Source: Sphaerisporangium viridialbum (GTDB lineage Bacteria > Actinomycetota > Actinomycetes > Streptosporangiales > Streptosporangiaceae). From it: 64,000 nucleotides of DNA. Below are positions 7,961 through 15,955 of this stretch, one piece after another. Under the pieces are notes generated by a model, which was given only the letters and a program-made list of their open reading frames with translations, had not been told where the DNA came from and did not search any database. The stretch spans positions 7,502,001-7,566,000 of the forward strand of contig NZ_CP187232.1 of assembly GCF_049674955.1 (NCBI RefSeq), given 5' to 3'. Numbering within the stretch: the first letter of the stretch is position 1; the number at the start of each line of letters is the position of its first letter. Position numbers and translations under genes: made by a program.

Positions 7961-8017
7961 CTCTCCTCGTATAAGTTGGCATCCGCCTGACATGGCAAGA
8001 CGTTGATACGAGAAGAG
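7961..8017. promoter_or_regulatory. Inverted repeat upstream of the DNA methylase gene
   Basis: CTCTCCTCGTAT at 7961-7972 is mirrored by ATACGAGAAGAG at 8006-8017 with 11 of 12 positions matching. A further partial copy, CTCTCGTA, lies at 7952-7959. The pair sits just before the ribosome site and could be an operator or a leader hairpin. The methylase itself carries an N-terminal HTH and may bind it; that is inference. Confidence 0.4.
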
Positions 8018-8031
8018 ACAAGGGGTGTGCG

Positions 8032-9882
8032 ATGGCCGGAGACGAGGCGACCGTCACGTCGGCCGATATCGCGCGTATGGCGGGGGTCGGGCGCGCTGCT
8101 GTGAGCAACTGGCGGCGCCGGCACGAGGACTTTCCCGAGCCGGTCGGCGGGACGGCGACCAGCCCCACCTTCTCCCTCAAGGACGTCGAGGCGTGGCTGC
8201 TCGGCCAGGGCAAGGTCGAGGAGCTGCCCTTGCAGGAGCGGGTCTGGCAGCAGATCAGGGCGGCCACCGACGAGATCCGGCTCGGCGAGGTGGTGGCGGA
8301 GGCCACCGAGCTGCTGCGCGGTCAGGGCAGGCCCCGGCTGGTACCGCGGCCCGCGTGGAAGCTCATCAAGGAGTACGCCGAAGAGCAGGGCAGCGCCGAG
8401 GCGACCCGATTCCTGCTGGACCGCTACGCCGAGGTCCACTCCCGCCGGCTGGTCGAGACGCCCGCCGAAGTGGCGGACTTCATGGTGAAGCTGGCCGGGC
8501 CGGGCGTCCAGACGGTTCTGGACCCCGCCTGCGGGTTGGGAATTCTCCTGACCGCGATGAGCGGAGTGGAACGCGTCTACGGGCAGGAGTACGACGACTC
8601 TCTCGCCCGGCTGTCGCAGACGCGTCTTTCGCTGGACGGGGTCGAGGGCGAAGTGCGGACCGGCGATTCCCTCCGCCAGGACGCCTGGCCGGGCGTGACC
8701 GTGGACGCCGTGCTCTGCCATCCGCCGTTCAACGAGCGCAACTGGGGATACGACGAGCTGACGAGCGACCCGCGCTGGGAGTACGGCCTTCCGCCCAAGT
8801 CGGAGTCGGAGCTCGCCTGGGTCCAGCACGCGCTGGCCCACCTGAACCCCGGCGGTGTCGCGGTCCTGCTGATGCCCGCCGTCGCCGCCAACCGCCGGTC
8901 CGGCCGCCGGATCCGCAGCAACCTGCTCCGCCGGGGCGTGGTCCAGGCCGTGATCGGCCTCCCGCCGAAGATGGCGTCCGGCACCGGGCTTCCCGTGCAC
9001 GTCTGGGTTCTGCGCAAGCCCGCGGGCGACAGCCGTACGCCGTCGCGCGTGCTGATGGCCGAGGCCGAGCCCGCCGGCTTCGACGCGATCGCCGAGCTGT
9101 GGCGCGCCTTCCAGGATGATCCCGGCCGCGAGGTGGACCTGCCGGGTGAGATCCGCACAGTCCCGATCATCGACCTGATCGACGAGGACATCGACGTGAC
9201 CCCGGCGCGGCACGTGGGCGTGGCGGACGAGGCGGGAGGCGACTATCCGTCCTTCCGCGAGCAGTTCGTGCGCCGCCTCGAACGACTCGCGACGCTGGTG
9301 CCCGACGCACTGCCCGGTAAGGCCAGGGAGATGCCGATGGTCCCGCTCTCGGAGCTGGAACGGACCGGAGCGCTGACGATCCACCAGTCCGGCAGGTACG
9401 ACGTCGACGGCTCGGGTGAGCTCGTACTCGACGCCGGCCACCTGTTCACGGGAGGACCTGTCGTGACGCGCACGCGGCCCGAGAACAGGGTCGTGATCCA
9501 GCCGGGTGACGTGGTCGTCGCGACGCGCGATCGGGAGATCGCGGCCGAGGTGGTCGAGGACGCCGGCTACCTGCTCGGCCCTCGTCTCACCCTTCTCAGG
9601 CCAGATGCGGACCGTATCGATCCGTACTTCCTCGCGGGGTTCGTGCGGACCTTGTCGATGTCGACGGGTGGCACCCAGTCGGGGCTGACGCGCTTCGATC
9701 CACGGCGTGCCCAAGTGCCGCGCCTCCCTCTGGACGGGCAGCGGCGGTACGGCGAAGCGTTCAGGAACCTCTTCGCCTTCGAGGCCGAACTGCGCGAGGT
9801 ACACGGGTCCGGCCTGACGGCGGCGGCGTCCGTCGCCATGGGGCTCGTCAGCGGCGCGCTGAACCCCCTGCCACCGGCATGA
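8032..9882 (+). CDS. HTH-fused N6-type DNA methylase, orphan, with altered motif IV
   Basis: 616 residues, ATG 8032 after AAGGGG. Residues about 8-60 form a MerR/phage-type HTH (IARMAGVGRAAVSNWRRRHEDFPEP). The middle is an HsdM-like Rossmann methylase with SAM motif DPACGLGILL (about 164). Motif IV, normally N/D-PP-F/Y, reads CHPPFNER (about 230): the catalytic Asn is replaced by His (codon CAT). The C-terminal third resembles a type I target-recognition half. No hsdR or separate hsdS lies nearby. It may methylate weakly, or act only as a DNA-binding regulator. The family is widespread in actinomycetes as a solitary gene. Confidence 0.8.
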   Translation: MAGDEATVTSADIARMAGVGRAAVSNWRRRHEDFPEPVGGTATSPTFSLKDVEAWLLGQGKVEELPLQERVWQQIRAATDEIRLGEVVAEATELLRGQGRPRLVPRPAWKLIKEYAEEQGSAEATRFLLDRYAEVHSRRLVETPAEVADFMVKLAGPGVQTVLDPACGLGILLTAMSGVERVYGQEYDDSLARLSQTRLSLDGVEGEVRTGDSLRQDAWPGVTVDAVLCHPPFNERNWGYDELTSDPRWEYGLPPKSESELAWVQHALAHLNPGGVAVLLMPAVAANRRSGRRIRSNLLRRGVVQAVIGLPPKMASGTGLPVHVWVLRKPAGDSRTPSRVLMAEAEPAGFDAIAELWRAFQDDPGREVDLPGEIRTVPIIDLIDEDIDVTPARHVGVADEAGGDYPSFREQFVRRLERLATLVPDALPGKAREMPMVPLSELERTGALTIHQSGRYDVDGSGELVLDAGHLFTGGPVVTRTRPENRVVIQPGDVVVATRDREIAAEVVEDAGYLLGPRLTLLRPDADRIDPYFLAGFVRTLSMSTGGTQSGLTRFDPRRAQVPRLPLDGQRRYGEAFRNLFAFEAELREVHGSGLTAAASVAMGLVSGALNPLPPA

Positions 9883-9927
9883 TCTCAGCCTTGGTCGTCC
9901 AGGGGGCACGTACGAGCTGACGCGTCG

Positions 9928-9960
9928 GCCGGTGCCCGGCGAGCAAGGCCGGGCACCGGC
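9928..9960. terminator. Bidirectional terminator hairpin
   Basis: A perfect 13-bp stem (GCCGGTGCCCGGC, 9928-9940, with GCCGGGCACCGGC, 9948-9960) and a 7-base loop lies between the convergent methylase and aldo/keto reductase genes. Confidence 0.75.
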
Positions 9961-9972
9961 GAGCGAACCTCG

Positions 9973-10833
9973 TCAGGCGGCGTCGAGGCGGGTCAGTTCT
10001 TCGGGGGAGAGCTTCAGGTCCACGGCGCCGGCCGAGTCGCGGATCGTCTCCGGGCGGGAGGAGCCGGGGATCGGGATCAGCACCGGGGACTTGGCGAGCA
10101 TCCAGGCCAGGCAGACCTGGTGCGGGCTCACGCCGTGCTCCTTGGCCACGTCCTCGAAGGCGCCGAAGCGCGCGCCCAGCTCGCCCGAGCGGACGATGCC
10201 GCCGAACGGGCTCCAGGGCAGGAACGTGATGCCCAGCTCAGTACAGAGCTCCAGCTCGGGCTCGCTGGAGCGGAAGGCCGGTGAGAACTCGTTCTGCACG
10301 CTCACCAGCCGCCCGCCGAGGATCTCGTTCGCCTCGCGGATCTGGCCGGGGTCGGCGTTCGAGATGCCTGCGAAGCGGATCTTGCCGGCGTCCAGCAGGT
10401 CGCGGATCGCCCCGACCGACTCCGCGTACGGCACCTTCGGGTCTGGGCGGTGGAACTGGTAGAGGCCGATCGCCTCGACGCCGAGTCGCTTGAGCGAGGC
10501 GTCGCAGGCCTGCTTGAGGTAGTCGGGCGAGCCGTTCAACGTCCACGAGCCGTCGCCGGGACGAAGGTGGCCGCCCTTGGTCGCGATCAGCACGTCGGAG
10601 GTGTCGCCACCGTAGCCGGCCACGGCCCCAGCGATCAGGGACTCGTTGTGGCCGACGTCGTCCGCGTGCAGGTGGTAGGCGTCCGCGGTGTCGAACAGCG
10701 TCACGCCCGCGTCCAGCGCGGCGTGGATGGTCGCTACCGAACGCCGCTCGTCGGGGCGCCCCTCGATCGACATCGGCATTCCGCCGAGCCCGATCGCGCT
10801 GACCTGGACATCGCCGATGCGGCGAGTCTGCAT
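9973..10833 (-). CDS. Aldo/keto reductase
   Basis: 286 residues with a full (beta/alpha)8 AKR layout: GLGGMPMS at the N-terminus, catalytic DTADAY (Asp and Tyr near 48-53), Lys in ATKGG (about 85) and His in QFHRPDP (about 127). The C-terminal PIPGSSRPETI motif binds the 2'-phosphate of NADPH. It should reduce carbonyl compounds in the cytoplasm. The gene is divergent from a LysR gene 108 bases away, the usual pairing for a LysR regulator and its target. The substrate is unknown. Confidence 0.9.
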   Translation of the reverse strand: MQTRRIGDVQVSAIGLGGMPMSIEGRPDERRSVATIHAALDAGVTLFDTADAYHLHADDVGHNESLIAGAVAGYGGDTSDVLIATKGGHLRPGDGSWTLNGSPDYLKQACDASLKRLGVEAIGLYQFHRPDPKVPYAESVGAIRDLLDAGKIRFAGISNADPGQIREANEILGGRLVSVQNEFSPAFRSSEPELELCTELGITFLPWSPFGGIVRSGELGARFGAFEDVAKEHGVSPHQVCLAWMLAKSPVLIPIPGSSRPETIRDSAGAVDLKLSPEELTRLDAA

Positions 10834-10941
10834 GGGAGTTCCTCCTCGGAGATGACTTGGTACCTGTCCAGTCTTCCCTGCCCGCTATTAAGCTGTCCAA
10901 CAGCAGATACTGATTCTATTGAGCAGCCCTGGTGATGAATC

Positions 10942-11841
10942 ATGGAACTCCGGCAACTCGAATACTTCATCGCCGTCGCGGAGGAGTGCCACTTCACGCG
11001 GGCGGCCAAGCGTTTGCGCGTCGCCCAGTCGGGGCTGTCGGCCTCGATCCGGTCCCTTGAGCGTGAGCTGGGCGCGCCGCTGTTCCTGCGCAGCACCCGG
11101 CAGGTCGAGCTGACCCCCGCCGGACGGGCGCTCCTGGTCGAGGCCCGGCGCGCGCTGTCGGCCACCGACGCGGCCAAGGACGCCGTCGCGGCCGTCCAGG
11201 GGTTGCTGCGCGGCAGCCTGGCCATCGGATCTCTGCAGTGCCTGCACGTGGTGCACCTGCCGGCCGTGCTCGCGAGCTTCATCGCCGCGCATCCAGGCCT
11301 GGAGATCAGCCTGCGCCAAGGTGGGTCGGGCGAGCTCATCGAGCAGGTGCGCGCGGGGCGGCTGGACCTGGCGTTCGTCTCCCGTCCGGCCCGTTGTCCG
11401 GACGATGTGCTGGTCGAGTCGCTGGCCGGCGAGCCGCTCGTGCTCGCCTGCGCCCCCGAGCACCCGTTCGCCGCGCGGGAGAAGGTCGAGCCCGCGGAGC
11501 TGCGCACGGAGCGGTTCGTGGACTTCCCTCAGGACTGGGGCACCCGAGACCTGGTCGACGGCGTGCTCACCGCCGAGGGGGTCGAACGACGCGTCTCCCT
11601 GGAGGTGACCGACGTGCACTCGCTGCTCGACCTGGTGACCTTCGGGCTCGGCGTGGCGCTCGTGCCGCGGTCGTTCTCGGTGAAGACCGACCGGGTGCGC
11701 TTCGTCGAGCTCGCCGGGGCCGTACCGGCCTGGGAGACGGTGACCGTGACGGGCGACCCGATGAGCGCGGCGGCGGCGGCGCTCCTGCACGAGGTCCACG
11801 AGGCGAGGAGTGGCCGCGGACCCGGTGCCTTGGCCTGCTGA
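10942..11841 (+). CDS. LysR family transcriptional regulator
   Basis: 299 residues. The N-terminal winged HTH (MELRQLEYFIAVAEECHFTRAA, then LRVAQSGLSASIRSLEREL) is typical of LysR, followed by a two-lobe substrate-binding domain from about 90 (GSLAIGSLQCLHVVHLP). It is divergent from the aldo/keto reductase, which it probably controls together with itself from the shared 108-base region. The effector cannot be predicted. Confidence 0.92.
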   Translation: MELRQLEYFIAVAEECHFTRAAKRLRVAQSGLSASIRSLERELGAPLFLRSTRQVELTPAGRALLVEARRALSATDAAKDAVAAVQGLLRGSLAIGSLQCLHVVHLPAVLASFIAAHPGLEISLRQGGSGELIEQVRAGRLDLAFVSRPARCPDDVLVESLAGEPLVLACAPEHPFAAREKVEPAELRTERFVDFPQDWGTRDLVDGVLTAEGVERRVSLEVTDVHSLLDLVTFGLGVALVPRSFSVKTDRVRFVELAGAVPAWETVTVTGDPMSAAAAALLHEVHEARSGRGPGALAC

Positions 11842-11866
11842 ACGGGCCGCCGGCACCGTGAAGGTG

Positions 11867-12607
11867 TCAGAGGAGCAGGCGTACGGCCGCGACGAAGGTG
11901 AGGAGCAGCGTCACCCGTTCGAACCACGTCCTGTTGATGTGGCCGATGACCGCGCGGCCGGCCGCCGCGCCGGCGAGGACGGCCGGGGCGGTCACCGCGG
12001 CGAAGGCCAGCGAGGCGGGGGTGATCAGGCCGAGCCCGACGCTGAACGGCACCTTGAAGGCGTTGATCGTCAGGAAGAACCACGCGCTGGTGCCGAGGAA
12101 CCCCAGCATCGGCATGCCCGCCGCCAGCAGGTAGAGGGCCATGATCGGCCCCGCGGCGTTGGCCGTCATGGTGGCGAAGCCGGAGAAGACCCCCGCGAAG
12201 GCGGCCACCGCCCGGTGGTGGGCCAGGGACGCCTCGGCCCCTCTGCGCCGGTTCCAGAAGTGAACGGCGATGATGGCCAGCAGGATCACCCCGATGAGCC
12301 GTCTCATCTGCGCGTCGTCGACCCAGCGGACGACGACGGCGCCGGCCACCACTCCGGCGGCCACCCACGGGAAGAGCCTGAGCAGCCTCGGCCAGTCCGC
12401 GTGGCGGCGGTAGGAGGCCACGGCCACCACGTCGCCGACGAGCAGCAGCGGCAGGAGAGTGCCGGTGGAGCTCTTCGTCGGGAGCACGAGCGCGAACAGG
12501 GCGACCGCCACCGTCCCCGTGCCGGAGACGCCGGTCTTGGAGAACCCTACGAGCACCAGCGAGAACAGCAGCACCGCCCACTGCAGGAGGTCAAGGGACG
12601 GCATCAC
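11867..12607 (-). CDS. TSUP family (TauE/SafE) membrane transporter
   Basis: 246 residues, about eight hydrophobic segments in two halves, with the TSUP signature GFSKTGVSGTG near the N-terminus and its echo GFATMTANAAGPIMALYLL at about 150-168. The family moves small organic or inorganic anions such as sulfite, sulfoacetate or similar across the cytoplasmic membrane. It is convergent with the LysR gene and has no substrate-specific neighbour. Confidence 0.88.
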   Translation of the reverse strand: MMPSLDLLQWAVLLFSLVLVGFSKTGVSGTGTVAVALFALVLPTKSSTGTLLPLLLVGDVVAVASYRRHADWPRLLRLFPWVAAGVVAGAVVVRWVDDAQMRRLIGVILLAIIAVHFWNRRRGAEASLAHHRAVAAFAGVFSGFATMTANAAGPIMALYLLAAGMPMLGFLGTSAWFFLTINAFKVPFSVGLGLITPASLAFAAVTAPAVLAGAAAGRAVIGHINRTWFERVTLLLTFVAAVRLLL

Positions 12608-12929
12608 CCTCGCCCGAAGGCGCCCCCTTCGGCGTGTGCGCGCTGCGAGAGGAACACGCCCTCAACCCGCCCACCAGGAACGCCCCTCCCTGCCGCCTTC
12701 CCACCCAGACCGCGGCTGCCGACCGTCTGCCCGCGCTGATCGTGGGTGTTCGGGAGCGGGCGTCTGCATGGAGGGACATCGACCGTGAGGGCGGCGGGGG
12801 GCGGGGGTTCGAGGGGCATGGTGCTCAGCATCGCGGCTGGATACGGCGGCCCGCAAATTCCCTCGACCAGTATGAGATCGAGGCGACCGGCCGCTCCGGC
12901 CGAGGACGGCCCGCTGTGCGGGGTCGTCT
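12608..12929. other. 322-base gap without a recognisable gene
   Basis: Short open frames on both strands are Arg/Pro/Gly-rich and look like GC-driven noise. No ribosome site precedes a protein-like frame. The left part must hold the promoter of the TSUP gene; I see no RNA gene or repeat. Confidence 0.4.
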
Positions 12930-13418
12930 TCAGGTGATGGCGACTTCGGCCTCGATCTCGACGGGGATCGAGTACGGAAGCTCTGCCAGGCCGACGGCGG
13001 AGCGGGCGTGCCTTCCCTGCTCAGGGCCCCAGAGCTGGAGGATCAGGTCGGAGAAGCCGTTGATCACTCCCGGCGTCTCGGTGAACCCGGGTGCGGTGTT
13101 GACCATGCCGTAGACTCTGAGCCAGCCGGTGATCCGGTCGAGGTCGCCGAGCTCGCGCTTCAGGCTCGCGAGGATCGCCAGGCCCGTGAGCCGCGCCGCC
13201 TGGTAACCCTGCTCGCGGGTGAGCCGGTCCCCCACCTTGCCCAGTGGCTCGGCCAGCGAGCCGTCCGCCGCCAACGGCCCATGCCCCGAGACGTACGCCC
13301 GGTCGCCGTGGATCCGTACCCAGGGGAACGGCAGCTCGGCCCCCGGCGGCAGCCGCGTCGGCTCAGGCAGTACGAGGCCCAGCTCGTCCAGTCTCTTCTC
13401 GATATGCATGAAGGCCAT
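12930..13418 (-). CDS. RidA (YjgF/UK114) family protein
   Basis: 162 residues, start ATG 13418 (ATG 13409 is possible). The sequence follows the longer RidA subgroup (HIEKRLDELGLVLPEP, GDRAYVSGHGPL, LGDLDRITGWLRVYGMVN, ARSAVGLAELPYSIPVEIEA). The conserved Arg in HARSAVG and the Glu in the last strand are retained; these residues bind the imine or carboxylate in enamine/imine deaminases. It is probably a trimeric cytoplasmic protein removing reactive imines. It is divergent from an AraC-type gene. Confidence 0.9.
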   Translation of the reverse strand: MAFMHIEKRLDELGLVLPEPTRLPPGAELPFPWVRIHGDRAYVSGHGPLAADGSLAEPLGKVGDRLTREQGYQAARLTGLAILASLKRELGDLDRITGWLRVYGMVNTAPGFTETPGVINGFSDLILQLWGPEQGRHARSAVGLAELPYSIPVEIEAEVAIT

Positions 13419-13553
13419 CCGTAGTGGCACCCCGTCCCCCGGGTCAAGTACGAGAAGCCCCGGTACGCCGGGCTCGCGGTCAGCGGGCGGGGACGGCACG
13501 ATGGTCTGGGTGCCGGGTTGACGTGTGCCGGGGTGCGGCGGGAGGAGTCGGTC

Positions 13554-14396
13554 GTGGAGATGGCATTCGGGGTGCCCGCCAGCGGGCTGCGCCCGCTGAT
13601 CGCCCGCTACCACGGGTACCGGGAGCACGACGGGGCTCCCGGCTGCCATCGAGGGCTCCCCTCGCCGTACCTGACCGTCATCATCACCCTCGGCGAGCCG
13701 CTCACCGTCGCCACGCACCCCGACGTGCGGCAGGCGCCAGGGCAGTACGACACGCTGGTCGGCGGCCTGCACACCTCGCCCGCGCTGATCACCCACCAGG
13801 GCCGTCAGGCCGGTGTGCAGCTCGCGCTGAGCCCTCTCGGCACCCGGCGGCTGCTCGGCCTGCCCGCCGGCGAGCTGCGGAACATCGACCTGGACGCGGC
13901 CGACGTCCTGGGGCGCACCGCTCATGAGCTGCACGAGCGCCTGAACGCCGCGTCGGGCTGGCCCGAGCGGTTCGTGATCCTGGACGAGCTGCTGCTGCGC
14001 CATGCCGGTCGCGAACGTGCCGTGCCCGACGAGATAGCGCGGGCCTGGAGGCTGCTGATGTCCAGCGGTGGCCGGGTGCCGATCTCCGACCTCGCCCGCG
14101 AGATCGGCTGGAGCAGCCGCCACCTCGCCACGCGCTTCGCCGGCGAGATCGGGCTCACCCCCAAGGCCGCCGCCCGGGTCATCAGGTTCGACAGGACGCG
14201 GCACAGGCTGCGAAGGCGGGCCGGCTCCGCCCTTGGGCTCGCCGATCTGGCGGCCGAGTCCGGTTACTACGACCAGGCGCACCTCGCCCGCGACTTCCGC
14301 GACCTGGCCGGGTGCTCGCCCACCCGGTGGCTGGCCGAGGAGTTCCGAAATGTCCAAGCCGCTGCGTCGGTCGCGACGGCAGACTCGATGGCATGA
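13554..14396 (+). CDS. AraC family transcriptional regulator
   Basis: 280 residues from GTG 13554, which has GGAGGAG (13541-13547) 6 bases upstream; ATG 13560 and TTG 13518 are in frame but fit less well. The N-terminal half resembles the sensing domain of actinobacterial AraC proteins. The C-terminal half holds two HTH motifs (ISDLAREIGWSSRHLATRF and LADLAAESGYYDQAHLARDF). Its stop overlaps the ATG of the VOC gene (ATGA), so the two are co-translated and the VOC protein is probably its functional partner. Confidence 0.9.
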   Translation: MEMAFGVPASGLRPLIARYHGYREHDGAPGCHRGLPSPYLTVIITLGEPLTVATHPDVRQAPGQYDTLVGGLHTSPALITHQGRQAGVQLALSPLGTRRLLGLPAGELRNIDLDAADVLGRTAHELHERLNAASGWPERFVILDELLLRHAGRERAVPDEIARAWRLLMSSGGRVPISDLAREIGWSSRHLATRFAGEIGLTPKAAARVIRFDRTRHRLRRRAGSALGLADLAAESGYYDQAHLARDFRDLAGCSPTRWLAEEFRNVQAAASVATADSMA

Positions 14397-14803
14397 CACA
14401 GACACCGCGACCCCAGGTCTGGCCGACACTGCGCGCCCGTGACGCCCGCTCGCTCATCGCGTTCCTCGTCGACGCCTTCGGCTTCGAGGAGACCGTCTCG
14501 TACGGCGACGGCGAGCGTGTCGACCACGCTCAACTCGACTGGCCGCTCGGCGGGGGCATCATGCTCGGCTCCGTGCGTGAGCCCGGTGCGGACAACCCGT
14601 GGTCCCTGCCCCCTGGCACCTTCGGCGCGTACGTCGTCACCGACGATCCCGACGCGCTGTTCGCCCGGGCCACGAAGGCCGGCGCCGAGGTGGTCTACGG
14701 GCTGCGCGAGACCGACTACGGATCTCGCGACTTCGCCGTCCGCGACCCGGAGGGCAACCTGTGGTCCTTCGGCACCTACCGCGGCGAACCCCGCAAGGGC
14801 TGA
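14393..14803 (+). CDS. VOC family (glyoxalase/bleomycin-resistance fold) protein
   Basis: 136 residues starting at the ATG that overlaps the AraC stop. Two beta-alpha-beta-beta-beta modules are visible: RARDARSLIAFLVDAFGFEE and VTDDPDALFARATKAGAEV, ending with the family signature FAVRDPEGNLWSFGTYRG. A glutamate near the end of each half could serve as metal ligand. It resembles bleomycin-resistance or glyoxalase-like proteins; the substrate is unknown. The start is firm because of the ATGA coupling. Confidence 0.88.
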   Translation: MTQTPRPQVWPTLRARDARSLIAFLVDAFGFEETVSYGDGERVDHAQLDWPLGGGIMLGSVREPGADNPWSLPPGTFGAYVVTDDPDALFARATKAGAEVVYGLRETDYGSRDFAVRDPEGNLWSFGTYRGEPRKG

Positions 14804-14857
14804 TGACCAGCCCTTCACCAGGGGACGCGTGGCGAAACTGTCGGTGAGCTTTGATAC

Positions 14858-15238
14858 ATGTGGGTCATGGGTGTGACTGTCGATGAGTTCCTGGGCATGC
14901 TCGGCCAACTGCCCGAGGTGAAGCAGAGTGAAGGCGGCGACTGGGTCTCGCTGAAGGTGCACGGCAAGGGCTTCGGCTACCTCTGGGAGAAGACCGAGAC
15001 CGTGGGGCTCAAGGCGACGATCGAGGAGCAGATCGCGCTGGTCACGGAGCGTCCGGAGGTGTTCGAGCCCCAGTTCACCGCGGGGCGGTTCGGCTGGGTC
15101 GTGGTCCACCTCGCGAAGATCGATCCCGACGAGCTGTTGGAGCTGGTCACCGAGGCCTGGTGCCTCACGGCCCCCAAACACCTGGTCGACGCCCACGAAG
15201 CCGGCCCACTAGGCAGAGCCCTGCCCCCCGCGAAATGA
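14858..15238 (+). CDS. MmcQ/YjbR family protein
   Basis: 126 residues with the YjbR double-wing pattern: TVDEFLGMLGQLPEVKQS at the start, SLKVHGKGFGYLW, and VVHLAKIDPDELLELVTEAWCLTAPKHLV at the end. The family has a CyaY-like fold and is often annotated DNA-binding, but the molecular role is not established. ATG 14858 gives the longest protein; ATG 14867 or GTG 14873 are equally possible, as no clear ribosome site separates them. Confidence 0.82.
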   Translation: MWVMGVTVDEFLGMLGQLPEVKQSEGGDWVSLKVHGKGFGYLWEKTETVGLKATIEEQIALVTERPEVFEPQFTAGRFGWVVVHLAKIDPDELLELVTEAWCLTAPKHLVDAHEAGPLGRALPPAK

Positions 15239-15381
15239 CGCGCCGGCACCGCGCCGATGAGTTCACCCGACCGGCATCAACGGGCGGGGCTTTCCGGTGC
15301 TCGTGCGAGGGGGCGGAGGCGCATTGCGGCGACCCCGCCCCTTCGGAGGCCGGCGGACCGTACTGCCGGATGTGGCGGGGC

Positions 15382-15678
15382 TCAGCGGTTGATCACCGGG
15401 GCGGGGGTGCCCGCGGGCTTGGGGACTCGCACGGTGGTGGTCGGCTTGGCGCCGGCCTTGCGGGCGTCCGCGGTGATGTAGCAGTCGTAGTAGCAGTAGT
15501 AGTCGTCGCAGTAACGCAGGAAGCAGATCACGCCTCTCGCGTCGTCGGTCGTTCGCGTGCACGTGGCCGCCGGTGAGATCTTCGGCGAGGCGGCCTGAGC
15601 CGTGGTCGCGGGGAACGCGACGAACAGGCCGGCTCCCGCCAGCGCCACGCCGGCCAGGGTCGTGCCGACACTACGCAT
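15382..15678 (-). CDS. Small secreted Cys/Tyr-rich protein
   Basis: 98 residues, start ATG 15678 with GAGGAGGA just upstream. A Sec signal peptide (about 1-28, cleavage after TTAQA) leads to a mature part of about 70 residues. Five cysteines (40, 52, 57, 62, 66) cluster with aromatic residues in CFLRYCDDYYCYYDCY. The tail is Pro/Thr/Lys-rich and ends PAPVINR. I do not recognise the family. The odd number of cysteines suggests either one free thiol, an intermolecular bond or metal binding. It is convergent with the MmcQ gene and divergent from the DUF3152 gene. Confidence 0.7.
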   Translation of the reverse strand: MRSVGTTLAGVALAGAGLFVAFPATTAQAASPKISPAATCTRTTDDARGVICFLRYCDDYYCYYDCYITADARKAGAKPTTTVRVPKPAGTPAPVINR

Positions 15679-15955
15679 GATTCCTCCTCGTTCCCGCCAC
15701 TGCCTGGACACCGGCCAGAGGCAGTCGGCGAAGATCTTTAAGCACTCCAACCGTCGCCACTCTAGGTCATTGATCAATCACTGTTAGTTATCGAAGGAGA
15801 TCGGCGCGTCACCCATGGCATCGGCGAAGTTCGCCACCCGGCCGCCGCGACCGCGGGGGCCGGCCTCTTGCCGGGGATGGGATCGTGGGGAAACCCCTGC
15901 CTGCACGGGGGCGGGTAGCGGGGTGATGAGTGATCGGTAATAGGCTTCGCTGTCG

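Noticed and set aside
7906..9909. Long minus-strand open frame opposite the DNA methylase
   Set aside because: It mirrors the methylase gene; the translation is Arg/Gly/His/Gln-rich without family motifs, typical of the antisense of GC-rich codons.
12746..12937. Plus-strand ORF of 63 codons in the TSUP-RidA gap
   Set aside because: Gly/Arg/Ser/Pro-rich with no ribosome site or recognisable domain; it overlaps the RidA 3' end.
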